This document shows, in pieces, positions 26,936 through 35,458 of a stretch of DNA of 64,000 nucleotides. The DNA lies in contig NZ_JAQSIO010000011.1 of the NCBI RefSeq assembly GCF_028649455.1, positions 22,192-86,191 of the forward strand, given 5' to 3'. Below the pieces are notes generated by a model, which was not told where the DNA came from, searched no databases, and saw nothing but the letters and a program-made list of their open reading frames with translations. Made by a program: the position numbers and the translations under genes. The DNA is from Curvibacter microcysteis (GTDB lineage Bacteria > Pseudomonadota > Gammaproteobacteria > Burkholderiales > Burkholderiaceae_C). Position 1 is the stretch's first letter. The number at the start of each line of letters is the position of its first letter.

Positions 26936-29274
26936 GCGACCAACCTGTTCTCGATTTTTCTTCCGGTGAGTCTGACGACGGCCTGAGCCTGGCCAACTAC
27001 GCCCAGCGCGCCTACCTGGAATACGCCCTGAGCGTGGTCAAGGGTCGGGCCCTGCCCGATGTGTGCGATGGCCAGAAGCCCGTGCAGCGCCGCATCCTGT
27101 ACTCGATGTCGCGCATGGGCCTGGGCTTTTCGGGCAACACGGCGGCCAAGCCGGTCAAGAGCGCCCGCGTGGTCGGTGACGTGCTGGGCCGCTTCCACCC
27201 GCATGGCGACCAGGCCGCCTACGATGCCCTGGTGCGCATGGCGCAGGACTTCAACCAGCGCTACCCGCTGATCGACGGCCAAGGCAACTTCGGCAGCCGC
27301 GACGGCGACGGCGCAGCCGCCATGCGCTACACCGAAGCCCGGCTGTCGCGCATCACCAGCTTGCTGCTCGATGAGATCGATGAAGGCACGGTCGACTTCA
27401 TCCCCAACTACGACGGTTCCACCCAGGAGCCCACTCAGCTGCCCGCCCGCCTGCCCTTCACCCTGCTCAATGGCGCCAGTGGCATCGCGGTGGGCTTGGC
27501 CACTGAAATCCCCAGCCACAACCTGCGCGAGGTGGCTGACGCCTGCGTGGCCTTGATCAAGAACCCCCAATTGCCCGAGGCCGACTTGCTGGCCCTGGTG
27601 CCTGGCCCGGACTACCCCGGCGGCGGCCAGATCATCAGTGGCCCTGGCGACATTGCCGATGCGTACCGCAGCGGGCGTGGCTCGCTCAAGGTGCGCGCGC
27701 GCTGGAAGATCGAAGACCTGGCCCGCGGTCAGTGGCAGTTGGTGGTCAACGAGCTGCCGCCGGGCGTCAGCACACAGCGCGTGCTGGAAGAGATCGAAGA
27801 GCTGACCAACCCCAAGGTCAAGGCCGGTAAAAAAGCCCTGTCGCAAGACCAGACCCTGCTCAAGGCCACGGTGCTGGCCGTGCTCGACACGGTGCGCGAC
27901 GAGTCCAGCAAAGACGCGCCGGTGCGCCTGGTGTTCGAGCCTAAGACCAGCAAGATCAGCCAGCCCGAGCTGATCACCACCTTGTTGGCCCACACCAGCC
28001 TGGAAACCTCGGCCCCGATCAACCTGACCATGATTGGCCTGGACGGCCGACCGGTGCAGAAGTCGCTGCGTCAGATGTTCGAGGAATGGATTGCCTTCCG
28101 CCAGGCCACGCTGACACGTCGTTCGCAGCACCGCCTGGACAAGGTGCTGGACCGCATCCACATCCTCGAAGGGCGGCACCTGGTGCTGCTCAACATCGAT
28201 GAGGTGATTGCCATCATCCGCCACAGCGACGAGCCCAAGGCCGCGCTGATCGCGCGCTTCAACCTGTCGGATCGGCAGGCTGAAGACATCCTGGAAATCC
28301 GCCTGCGCCAACTCGCGCGCTTGGAGGCCATCAAGATCGAGCAAGAGCTCAAGTTGCTGCGCGAAGAGCAGGGCAAGCTGGAAGACATCCTGGGCAATCC
28401 GGGCTCGCTCAAGCGCTTGATGGTCAAGGAAATCGAGGCCGATGCCAAGCTGTTTGCCGACGCACGCCGCACCCTGATCCAGGCTGAAAAGCGCGCGGTG
28501 GCCGAGGTCAAAGTGGTGGACGAGCCGGTGACCGTGGTGGTGTCTGAAAAAGGTTGGGTGCGTGCCCGCAACGGCCACGGCCATGAGGCGGGCAGCTTCG
28601 CCTTCAAGGCAGGCGACGGTTTGTATGGCACTTTTGAATGCCGCACCGTCGACACCTTGATCGTGCTGGGCAGCAATGGCCGCGTGTACTCGGTGCCGGT
28701 CGCGGCACTGCCGGGCGCGCGCGGTGATGGCCAGCCTGTCACCACCCTGATTGAGCTCGAGTCGGGCACCCAGCCCGCGCATTACTTTGCGGGCCCGGCC
28801 AACGCGACGCTCTTGTTGTCGGGTTCGGGCGGTTATGGCTTCCTGGCCAGCGTGGAGAACATGGTGTCGCGCAACAAGAGCGGCAAGTCCTTCTTCAGCC
28901 TGGGCGAGGGCGAGACGGTGTGCAAGCCGTCCCACGCTTCAAACACCAGCGGCAGCCAGGCTTTGTTGGCGGCCACGCATGTGGCCTGTGCCTCGGTGGG
29001 CGGGCGCATCCTGACCTTCGACATTGCCGAACTCAAAACCATGGAGAAGGGCGGGCGCGGCCTGTTGCTGATCGACCTGGAGCCCAAGGACACCCTGGCT
29101 GGCGCTGCCGCCTACACACGCAGCATCCGGTTGATGGGCACGGGGCGCGGTGGCAAGGCGCGCGAGGAGACACTGGAGATTCGCTCGCTGAACAACGCAC
29201 GGGGCTTGCGCGCACGCAAAGGCAAGGCGGCGGACCTGGGCTTCAAGCCAGAAACCATCTTGCGCGTGGAGTAA
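26932..29274 (+). CDS. parC: DNA topoisomerase IV subunit A
   Basis: A 780-residue ParC with the catalytic tyrosine Y133 ([10 protein letters not shown]), the breakage-reunion domain and a C-terminal beta-pinwheel from about 500. In the quinolone-resistance region the motif reads [12 protein letters not shown]: Gln94 stands where E. coli ParC has Ser80, and Asp98 where it has Glu84. The Ser normally helps hold the quinolone water-metal bridge, so this subunit may be less drug sensitive. The gene overlaps the upstream transglycosylase gene by 4 bp. Length is slightly above E. coli ParC (752). Confidence 0.97.
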   Translation: MSDQPVLDFSSGESDDGLSLANYAQRAYLEYALSVVKGRALPDVCDGQKPVQRRILYSMSRMGLGFSGNTAAKPVKSARVVGDVLGRFHPHGDQAAYDALVRMAQDFNQRYPLIDGQGNFGSRDGDGAAAMRYTEARLSRITSLLLDEIDEGTVDFIPNYDGSTQEPTQLPARLPFTLLNGASGIAVGLATEIPSHNLREVADACVALIKNPQLPEADLLALVPGPDYPGGGQIISGPGDIADAYRSGRGSLKVRARWKIEDLARGQWQLVVNELPPGVSTQRVLEEIEELTNPKVKAGKKALSQDQTLLKATVLAVLDTVRDESSKDAPVRLVFEPKTSKISQPELITTLLAHTSLETSAPINLTMIGLDGRPVQKSLRQMFEEWIAFRQATLTRRSQHRLDKVLDRIHILEGRHLVLLNIDEVIAIIRHSDEPKAALIARFNLSDRQAEDILEIRLRQLARLEAIKIEQELKLLREEQGKLEDILGNPGSLKRLMVKEIEADAKLFADARRTLIQAEKRAVAEVKVVDEPVTVVVSEKGWVRARNGHGHEAGSFAFKAGDGLYGTFECRTVDTLIVLGSNGRVYSVPVAALPGARGDGQPVTTLIELESGTQPAHYFAGPANATLLLSGSGGYGFLASVENMVSRNKSGKSFFSLGEGETVCKPSHASNTSGSQALLAATHVACASVGGRILTFDIAELKTMEKGGRGLLLIDLEPKDTLAGAAAYTRSIRLMGTGRGGKAREETLEIRSLNNARGLRARKGKAADLGFKPETILRVE

Positions 29275-29438
29275 ATTGATATTGTCATATTGAAACGGTA
29301 AAAATGATTTATGATCCGTTCATCAAGTAGTGGCGCCTTCTATCGTTCTGCTTGGCCCGGTGCCTCCGGTGAGGAGCGCATCGCAGCCTGAGGACGTGTT
29401 TGAAAGTGCTGCCCGTGTTGTCTTGACGGAGTCCCTCT

Positions 29439-31190
29439 ATGCGCTTTCAACAACTCAAAATGGCCACCAAGCTGTGGATGGCTGTCTCGCTGATCATCGT
29501 GTCCCTTCTGGGAGTGATCGCTTTTGCGGCTTACCGTTCGGCTTTGGTCCAGCGTGAAAGCGACCGCAGTTCGGCCAACTTTGTGGAGCGCATCCAAAGC
29601 GCGACACGTTGGGCGGGGCTGACCCAGGCCAACTCCGTTCGCACTTATGCGGTCTTGCTCAGTGCGGACCCGGCGGTGTCGGAGGCCCTGTCGGGCTCCA
29701 TCGCCAGTACCACCGCGCAAATCAGCGAGCTGCAAAAAGCGTTGGTTGCGATCGCCCAAAGTGACGCTGAGAAGGTCCAAATGGCCAAGATCGCGGAGAA
29801 GCGCAGCGCCATGATCAGCCTGCGGGAGAAGGCCCAAAAGTTGAAGAAAGAGGGCCAGGTAGCCGAAGCTGTGGCCCTGGTCAATGGCGATTTCAAGAGC
29901 GCCTTGAGCACTTACCTCGACAGCCTCAATGAGTTTGTCAAACTGCAAGAGCAACTGGCTCAGCAAAGCCGAGATGCGTTGGCCCAGGAGCGCGCCTTCA
30001 CCATCAAGGTGGCCGCCATTTGCATCACGCTGATCGTGCTGGGTATTTTGTGGGGTGCATTTGGCTTGATCCGCAGCATCGTCAAGCCTTTGAGCCAGGC
30101 CAACCGGATGGCCTCGCGCATCGCCCAGGGCGACCTCAGCAGTTCAGTGGAGACGGATCGCAGCGATGAGTTTGGCGAGCTGCTGCGTTCGCTGGCGGCG
30201 ATGGGGGAGTCGTTGAGTCAAACCGTGTCCCGCGTGCGCCAAAGCACCGACAGCATTGCGCTGGCCAGCTCGGAAATCGCAGCGGGTAACAACGACTTGT
30301 CCGTGCGCACCGAACAGACTTCCAGCAACCTGCAGCAAAGCGCTTCCTCGCTGGGCACGTTGACCCACACCGTGCAGCACAGCGCTCAAAGCGCCCAGCA
30401 GGCCAGCACCCTGGCCGCCAGCGCTTCGTCGGTGGCCGAGCGTGGTGGTGCGGTGGTGCAGCAGGTGGTCGCCACGATGGAGGACATCAACACCAGCAGC
30501 AAGCGCATCGCCGACATCATCGGTGTGATTGATGGCATTGCTTTCCAGACCAACATCCTGGCCCTGAATGCTGCGGTCGAAGCGGCGCGTGCCGGCGAGC
30601 AAGGCCGTGGCTTTGCCGTGGTGGCGGGCGAGGTGCGCAGCCTGGCACAGCGCAGTGCTGAGGCGGCGCGCGAGATCAAGACGCTGATCAACGCCTCGGT
30701 CGAGCGGGTCGAGAACGGCACCCGCCTGGTCACCGACGCGGGCAACACCATGAGCGACATCGTCACCTCGGTGCGTCGCGTGACCGACATGATTGGCGAG
30801 ATCACGGCGGCTGCCACCGAGCAAAGCGCAGGCATTGCCGATGTCAACCAAGCGGTGTCCAGCCTGGATCAGATGACGCAGCAAAACGCCGCCCTGGTGG
30901 AGCAAAGCGCGGCGGCGGCGCAAAGCCTGCGCGAGCAGGCCGACCAATTGGCCAGCGTGGTGGCCACGTTCAAGCTCAGTGGATCTGCCGTCGCGGTTCA
31001 GTCCATGGGTTCCGTGTCTCGCCGGGCCAGCCCGGTGCCAGCACCCCAGGTCTCGGCGGCCCCCGCGCCCAAGTCCTTGTCGGCCTCGGCACCGCGCGCG
31101 GTGGGCGCCACCCCCACGGCCCGACTGGCCGCCGCCAAGGCACCAGCGCCCAGCGCAGCGGCCAAGGAAGACGATTGGGAAAGCTTCTGA
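29439..31190 (+). CDS. Methyl-accepting chemotaxis protein
   Basis: A 583-residue transmembrane chemoreceptor. TM1 is at about 10-32 and TM2 at about 187-211, flanking a helical periplasmic sensor domain of about 150 residues (four-helix-bundle type). HAMP (about 212-262) and the signalling domain follow, with the hairpin tip IAFQTNILALNAAVEAARAG (about 370-390). The C-terminus ends in DWESF, close to the NWETF pentapeptide that tethers CheR and CheB, after a Pro/Ala-rich flexible linker. The ligand is unknown. A 164-bp AT-rich leader separates it from parC, and a terminator follows. Confidence 0.95.
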   Translation: MRFQQLKMATKLWMAVSLIIVSLLGVIAFAAYRSALVQRESDRSSANFVERIQSATRWAGLTQANSVRTYAVLLSADPAVSEALSGSIASTTAQISELQKALVAIAQSDAEKVQMAKIAEKRSAMISLREKAQKLKKEGQVAEAVALVNGDFKSALSTYLDSLNEFVKLQEQLAQQSRDALAQERAFTIKVAAICITLIVLGILWGAFGLIRSIVKPLSQANRMASRIAQGDLSSSVETDRSDEFGELLRSLAAMGESLSQTVSRVRQSTDSIALASSEIAAGNNDLSVRTEQTSSNLQQSASSLGTLTHTVQHSAQSAQQASTLAASASSVAERGGAVVQQVVATMEDINTSSKRIADIIGVIDGIAFQTNILALNAAVEAARAGEQGRGFAVVAGEVRSLAQRSAEAAREIKTLINASVERVENGTRLVTDAGNTMSDIVTSVRRVTDMIGEITAAATEQSAGIADVNQAVSSLDQMTQQNAALVEQSAAAAQSLREQADQLASVVATFKLSGSAVAVQSMGSVSRRASPVPAPQVSAAPAPKSLSASAPRAVGATPTARLAAAKAPAPSAAAKEDDWESF

Positions 31191-31228
31191 GCTTCTGAGC
31201 GCTGGGCCGGCCTTGGCCCGAGCCCATG

Positions 31229-31257
31229 AAAAAAGCCCGGTCTTGGCCGGGCTTTTT
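31229..31257. terminator. Terminator after the chemoreceptor gene
   Basis: AAAAAAGCCCGG/CCGGGCTTTTT with a TCTTGG loop, 38 bp after the chemoreceptor stop. A and T runs on both sides allow it to work also for the convergent RidA gene. Confidence 0.88.
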
Positions 31258-31305
31258 GCTGTTTGCGGCCCCCTCAATGAGCGCGCAGAGGGGGCGTGGG
31301 ACGTT

Positions 31306-31764
31306 TTATTCGACTTCGGCGATCAGCTCGATCTCAACGCAAGCACCCAGCGGGATTTGGGCCACGCCGAAGGCGCTGCGGGCGTGGGCGCCGCGCTCGG
31401 CACCGAACACCTCGCCCAGCAGTTCGCTGGCGCCGTTGGTGACCAGGTGTTGCTCGGTGAAGTCACCGGTGGAGTTGACCAGGCTCATCACCTTGACGAT
31501 GCGCTTGATCTTGTTCAGGTCGCCCACGGCGGCGTGCAGCGTGCCCATCAGGTCCACGGCCACCGCGCGTGCGGCCAGCTTGCCTTCTTCGGTGCTGATG
31601 TTGCGGCCAAACTGACCGACCCAGACCTTGCCGTCCTTCTTGGCGATGTGGCCCGACAGAAAGACCAGCTTGCCGGTTTGCACAAAGGGCACGTAGGCGG
31701 CGGCGGGCGCGGCCACGGGCGGCAGTTCGATGTTCAGGGCTTGGAGTTTGGCGTAAATGCTCAT
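31306..31764 (-). CDS. RidA family reactive-intermediate deaminase
   Basis: A 152-residue protein of the RidA/YjgF superfamily, subgroup with the start SIYAKLQALNIELP and a long core (about 30-145). The arginine that binds the carboxylate of 2-aminoacrylate is present as R128 in HARSAFGVAQIPLGACVEIE. It would hydrolyse reactive enamine/imine intermediates produced by PLP enzymes such as threonine dehydratase. It lies alone, convergent to the chemoreceptor and with 92 bp before the transglutaminase gene upstream in its own direction. Confidence 0.9.
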   Translation of the reverse strand: MSIYAKLQALNIELPPVAAPAAAYVPFVQTGKLVFLSGHIAKKDGKVWVGQFGRNISTEEGKLAARAVAVDLMGTLHAAVGDLNKIKRIVKVMSLVNSTGDFTEQHLVTNGASELLGEVFGAERGAHARSAFGVAQIPLGACVEIELIAEVE

Positions 31765-31856
31765 GGAGGTTCCTACAGTGGTTGAAGGCAGGCAGATTCG
31801 CCTGCATTGTGCCCGCCGCCCAGCGCCTGGCGGCGCTACAGGGGCGTGAAAAGAAG

Positions 31857-32759
31857 TTATTGAATTTCGAGGGGCTCGACCGTCACCGCCACCTTGAGGA
31901 TGTGGTGCGCGCCGCCGTGGATCACGCCGCGCATGGGCGAGACGTCGGCGAAGTCGCGGCCCAGGGCCAGGGTCACATAGTCCTCGCCCGGGCTGCGCCG
32001 GTTGGTGGGGTCGAAGTCAAACCACTGGCCGCGCATGCCGTCCTCGCCAGGCGAGTAAACCGCCACCCAGGCGTGCGAGGCGTCGCTGCCGACCAGGCGC
32101 TCCTGGCCGGGGGGGGGCGAGGTCAACAGGTAGCCGCTGACATAGCGCGCGGGCAGGCCCAGACCGCGCAAGCAGGCGATCATGATGTGGGCGAAGTCTT
32201 GGCAGACGCCTTTTTTGTGCGCCAGCGCTTCGACGGCCGGGGTGTTGATCTCGGTGCTGTTGGACTCGTAGGTGAAGTCGGTGTGGATGCGCTCCATCAG
32301 CGACTGTGCTCCGGCCAGCAGGCTGACCCCGGTGCCAAAACTGGCGCGCGCGTAACTCACGAAGTCATCGTGCCGGGGCACGTAGACCGACGGAAAGACA
32401 AACTCGGCAGCCGGGTCGTAGCGGCCACCCGCGCGGTAGCGAAAGCGCTCGCGCACCTGCTCCCAGGGCAGGCTGTCGGCGGCCTCCAGGCCAGGCTGGG
32501 GTGGTGTGCTGGTGTCGACCACGCTGTGGGCCAACACGCGCAGCTCGTCGTGCGGGTTCTGCAGCGAGAAAAAGGCGCGCGTGTTGCCGAACACGTCGCG
32601 GGTCTCGCCCTGCTGGGCCACTTCGGGGCTGATGCTCAGGCGGTGGCTGATCAGCTTTTGGGTGGCTGTCTCCAGTGGCCGCAGGTGGGCCATGTGCTGG
32701 GCCGTCTCCACCTGCGGTGTGTAGTCGTAATGGGTTTCGTGGGTGATGCCCAATCGCAT
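31857..32759 (-). CDS. Transglutaminase-like protein of the ATP-grasp/alpha-E cluster
   Basis: A 300-residue cytoplasmic protein with the bacterial transglutaminase N-terminal region (about 1-100) and a papain-like core. The catalytic triad is C186 (KKGVCQDFAH), H229 (SDASHAWVAV) and D250 (WFDFDPTN). Such proteins are predicted peptidases or amide hydrolases rather than crosslinkers. The start at 32759 lies 4 bp after the stop of the fused ATP-grasp/alpha-E gene, so it is co-translated with that protein. Together with the upstream transglutaminase/DUF2126 gene it forms a three-gene operon whose substrate is unknown. Confidence 0.88.
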   Translation of the reverse strand: MRLGITHETHYDYTPQVETAQHMAHLRPLETATQKLISHRLSISPEVAQQGETRDVFGNTRAFFSLQNPHDELRVLAHSVVDTSTPPQPGLEAADSLPWEQVRERFRYRAGGRYDPAAEFVFPSVYVPRHDDFVSYARASFGTGVSLLAGAQSLMERIHTDFTYESNSTEINTPAVEALAHKKGVCQDFAHIMIACLRGLGLPARYVSGYLLTSPPPGQERLVGSDASHAWVAVYSPGEDGMRGQWFDFDPTNRRSPGEDYVTLALGRDFADVSPMRGVIHGGAHHILKVAVTVEPLEIQ

Positions 32760-32763
32760 GGCT

Positions 32764-35331
32764 TCAAGCGCCCAGGCTGTGCCGGGCGTCTCCGGAATGG
32801 GTGAAATAAAGCGCGCTGATGTCGTCCGAGATGCTGTAGGCCGCGGTCGTGCACAGGCTGAGCAGCTCGCTCAGTGACGGGTGAGCGTCGCTGCCCTCGG
32901 CATTGCAAAGCTTGGCCAAGTCCCACAGGTCGGGGTTGGGGATCAGCAGGGACAAGGTGCTCAGCTGACCCGGGGCGCTGCCCGCCAGGCGCGCCAGGCG
33001 CCCGCGCAGGGTTTGCGCCACCCAGCTCAGCGAGCGCGGGTTGTCGCGGTCCAACACCAGCAGGTCCAGCAGGGCGGCGAGTTCGCGGCTTTGCTGGAAC
33101 TGGGCGTGGAAGGTGATCGTGCTGTCGAACAGGGCCAGCGTGGCCTCAAAGCCCGCCTCGTCGTGCAGTGCACCCGATTTCAGGCCCAGGGACAGGGCCG
33201 AGGACAGAAAGGCCAGCCGTTCAATGTGTCGCCCGATGGACAACAGACGCCAGCCGTCGTCACGGGTCATGCGATCGGTCTGACCACCGGTGATGGCGGC
33301 CAGGTGGCCACTGGCCACTTCCAGGGCTTGCATGCCCTCGATGGTGCTGGGCGTGCTGCCCACGGCGGGGGCTTTCAAGCGCGCGAAGAACTCCTCTTCG
33401 GCCTGCACGATGGTGTTCCAGTGCTCTTGCGACAGGCGCTCGCGCACGGCCGAGGCGGCTTGGCGCAGGGCCCGCAGGTTGAAGCCGACGCTGCTGGCGC
33501 GGTTGGTTTTGTCCAGGCCGTCGATCAGCGAGCGTTCGAACACGCGCCGCGCTTGCGTCGCTGGCGGCACGCTGGGCAGCACCAGCCCGCCCAGGATGGC
33601 CATCTCGCTGAGCCAGGCCAGCAGGGGTTGGGCCGATTGGTCATCGCCATTGAGGCTGGCCAGGGTGACCCGGGCCAGGCGGATGGTGTTTTCAGTGCGC
33701 TCGGTGTAGCGCCCGAGCCAGAACAGATTTTCAGCGGCCCGGCTGGTGACCACGCGTTTGCGCTGCACCACGGCCGCTGTGCCCGTGTGGGTGGGCAGCA
33801 AGCTCGTGCTGTCCACGCGCCCCGGGGTTTGCACCCAGACGTCGGCACTGCTGCCGCCGCGCTGCATGGAGGCGATTTCGGCGTTGGCACCGGCCAGGCG
33901 GGCCATGCCGCCCGGCAGCACGCGCCAGGAGCCAGGGCCGTCGGCGACGGCAAACACGCGCAGGATGACGGAACGGCGGGCCAGTTGGTTGTCGCCGCCT
34001 TGCTGGCGCCAGACCGGCATTTGCGACAGTGGCAAGCGGGTCTGCACGGTGTGTTCGTCGTTCTGGCGCAGGATGCGGCCCGCCCACTCGTCGATTTCGC
34101 GCTGGCTCAGGCTGGGGCCCGAGACCGATTCAAAAGTGTGCCGCCCCGCGCTGCCCGGGTAAGTGGGTTTGATCACCGATTCGCCCAGCAGAGGGAGCAC
34201 CTCCTCGAGCGCCGCGCGCTCCCCGCACCACCAGGTGGGCAGGGCGGGCAGCAGCAGTTCTTCGTTCAGCAGGTGGCGGGCCAGAGCGGGCAAGAAGCCC
34301 AACAGGGCGGGCGACTCCAGGAAGGCCGAACCCGGGGTGTTGGCCACCAGCACGTTGCCTGCGCGGATGGCTTGCAACAAGCCGGGCACACCCAGGGTGG
34401 AGTCGGGGCGCAGCTCCAGCGGATCCAGGAACTCGTCGTCCAGGCGCTTGAGCAAGCCGTGCACGGGTTGCAGCCCTTGCAGGGTTTTCAGGTACAGGCG
34501 CTGGTCGCGCACGGTCAGGTCGCTGCCTTCCACCAGGGTCAGGCCCAGGTAACGCGCCAGGTAGGCGTGCTCGAAGTAGGTTTCGTTGTAGGGCCCGGGG
34601 GTGAGCAGGGCGATGTGCGCGTCGGCGCCGGCCGGGCTCATGGCCTTCAGGCCTTCGATGAGCGCGCGGTAGGTGCCCGCCAGACGCTGCACATGCATGG
34701 ATTCAAAAGCCTGCGGAAACTGCCTCGACACGGCCAGGCGGTTTTCCAGCAGGTAGCCCAGGCCCGAGGGGGCTTGGGTGCGCTGTGACAGCACCCACCA
34801 GTTGCCGTCCGGACCGCGCGCCATGTCAAAGGCGGCGATGTGCAAGTGCGTGCCGCCCACGGGCTTGATGCCCTTCATGGCGCGCAGGTAGCCCGGGTGG
34901 CCTTGGACCAGGGCGGCCGGCAACAGGCCACTGGCCAGCAGGTGCTGCGGGCCGTAGACGTCGCTCATCACGCGGTCGAGCACGCGCACGCGCTGCAGCA
35001 CGCCGGTCTCGATGTGGGCCCAGGTGCTGGGGCTGATGATCAGTGGGAACAGGTCCAGGGACCAGGGGCGTTGCAGGCCGGAGGCGTCGGCGTAGACGTT
35101 GTAGGTCACGCCGTTGTCGCGGATTTGCCGTTTCAGGCTGGCGTAGCGGTGGTTCAGGTCGCTCAGGCCTTCGCTGCCCAGGTGGTCGAAAAATTCGGCC
35201 CAGGGGCCAGTGAACGGGGCTTCGGCTGGGCGGCTGGCCTTGCCGGCGAGGTCGCCCAGCAGTTCGTCGAAATGCCCCTCTTTGGCGGGCACGACCCAGT
35301 CGCTCGCACTGGGCGGCCGGGGGGCTTTCAT
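32764..35331 (-). CDS. Fused circularly permuted type 2 ATP-grasp / alpha-E protein
   Basis: An 855-residue fusion. The circularly permuted type 2 ATP-grasp domain (DUF404/DUF407) occupies about residues 60-480, with RLDDEFLDPLELRPDSTLG and IRAGNVLVANTPGSAF. The alpha-E helical domain (DUF403) begins about residue 540 at RAAENLFWLGRYTERTENTIRL and runs to the end. ATP-grasp proteins of this class are predicted amide or peptide ligases; alpha-E is an all-helical partner. In the paralogous pair at 41734-44152 the same two domains are separate genes. The ATG at 35331 is favoured because earlier starts at 35433 and 35493 fall in or beyond a perfect palindrome. No Shine-Dalgarno sequence is evident. 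Confidence 0.88.
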   Translation of the reverse strand: MKAPRPPSASDWVVPAKEGHFDELLGDLAGKASRPAEAPFTGPWAEFFDHLGSEGLSDLNHRYASLKRQIRDNGVTYNVYADASGLQRPWSLDLFPLIISPSTWAHIETGVLQRVRVLDRVMSDVYGPQHLLASGLLPAALVQGHPGYLRAMKGIKPVGGTHLHIAAFDMARGPDGNWWVLSQRTQAPSGLGYLLENRLAVSRQFPQAFESMHVQRLAGTYRALIEGLKAMSPAGADAHIALLTPGPYNETYFEHAYLARYLGLTLVEGSDLTVRDQRLYLKTLQGLQPVHGLLKRLDDEFLDPLELRPDSTLGVPGLLQAIRAGNVLVANTPGSAFLESPALLGFLPALARHLLNEELLLPALPTWWCGERAALEEVLPLLGESVIKPTYPGSAGRHTFESVSGPSLSQREIDEWAGRILRQNDEHTVQTRLPLSQMPVWRQQGGDNQLARRSVILRVFAVADGPGSWRVLPGGMARLAGANAEIASMQRGGSSADVWVQTPGRVDSTSLLPTHTGTAAVVQRKRVVTSRAAENLFWLGRYTERTENTIRLARVTLASLNGDDQSAQPLLAWLSEMAILGGLVLPSVPPATQARRVFERSLIDGLDKTNRASSVGFNLRALRQAASAVRERLSQEHWNTIVQAEEEFFARLKAPAVGSTPSTIEGMQALEVASGHLAAITGGQTDRMTRDDGWRLLSIGRHIERLAFLSSALSLGLKSGALHDEAGFEATLALFDSTITFHAQFQQSRELAALLDLLVLDRDNPRSLSWVAQTLRGRLARLAGSAPGQLSTLSLLIPNPDLWDLAKLCNAEGSDAHPSLSELLSLCTTAAYSISDDISALYFTHSGDARHSLGA

Positions 35332-35406
35332 GGCATCGGAGGGGAGTGATTTGTTCTTGTCCACGGGCGCTATTGTCCCATGCGGGCTGGGTTCTTTGAT
35401 GTGGGT

Positions 35407-35445
35407 CACGAAGCCGTCATGTTGTGCAGGCATGACGGCTTCGTG
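35407..35445. repeat. Perfect 15-bp inverted repeat between the DUF2126 and ATP-grasp/alpha-E genes
   Basis: CACGAAGCCGTCATG at 35407-35421 is repeated inverted as CATGACGGCTTCGTG at 35431-35445, with a 9-nt loop. It lies 14 bp after the DUF2126 stop, within the 127-bp gap before the preferred ATP-grasp start. No T-tract follows on the minus strand, so it is probably an intercistronic hairpin (mRNA processing or expression ratio) or a protein site. Confidence 0.8.
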
Positions 35446-35458
35446 CCAGGACGCTGCT

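Noticed and set aside
26926..28935. Open frame of 669 codons opposite parC
   Set aside because: Pure antisense shadow of the conserved parC coding sequence.
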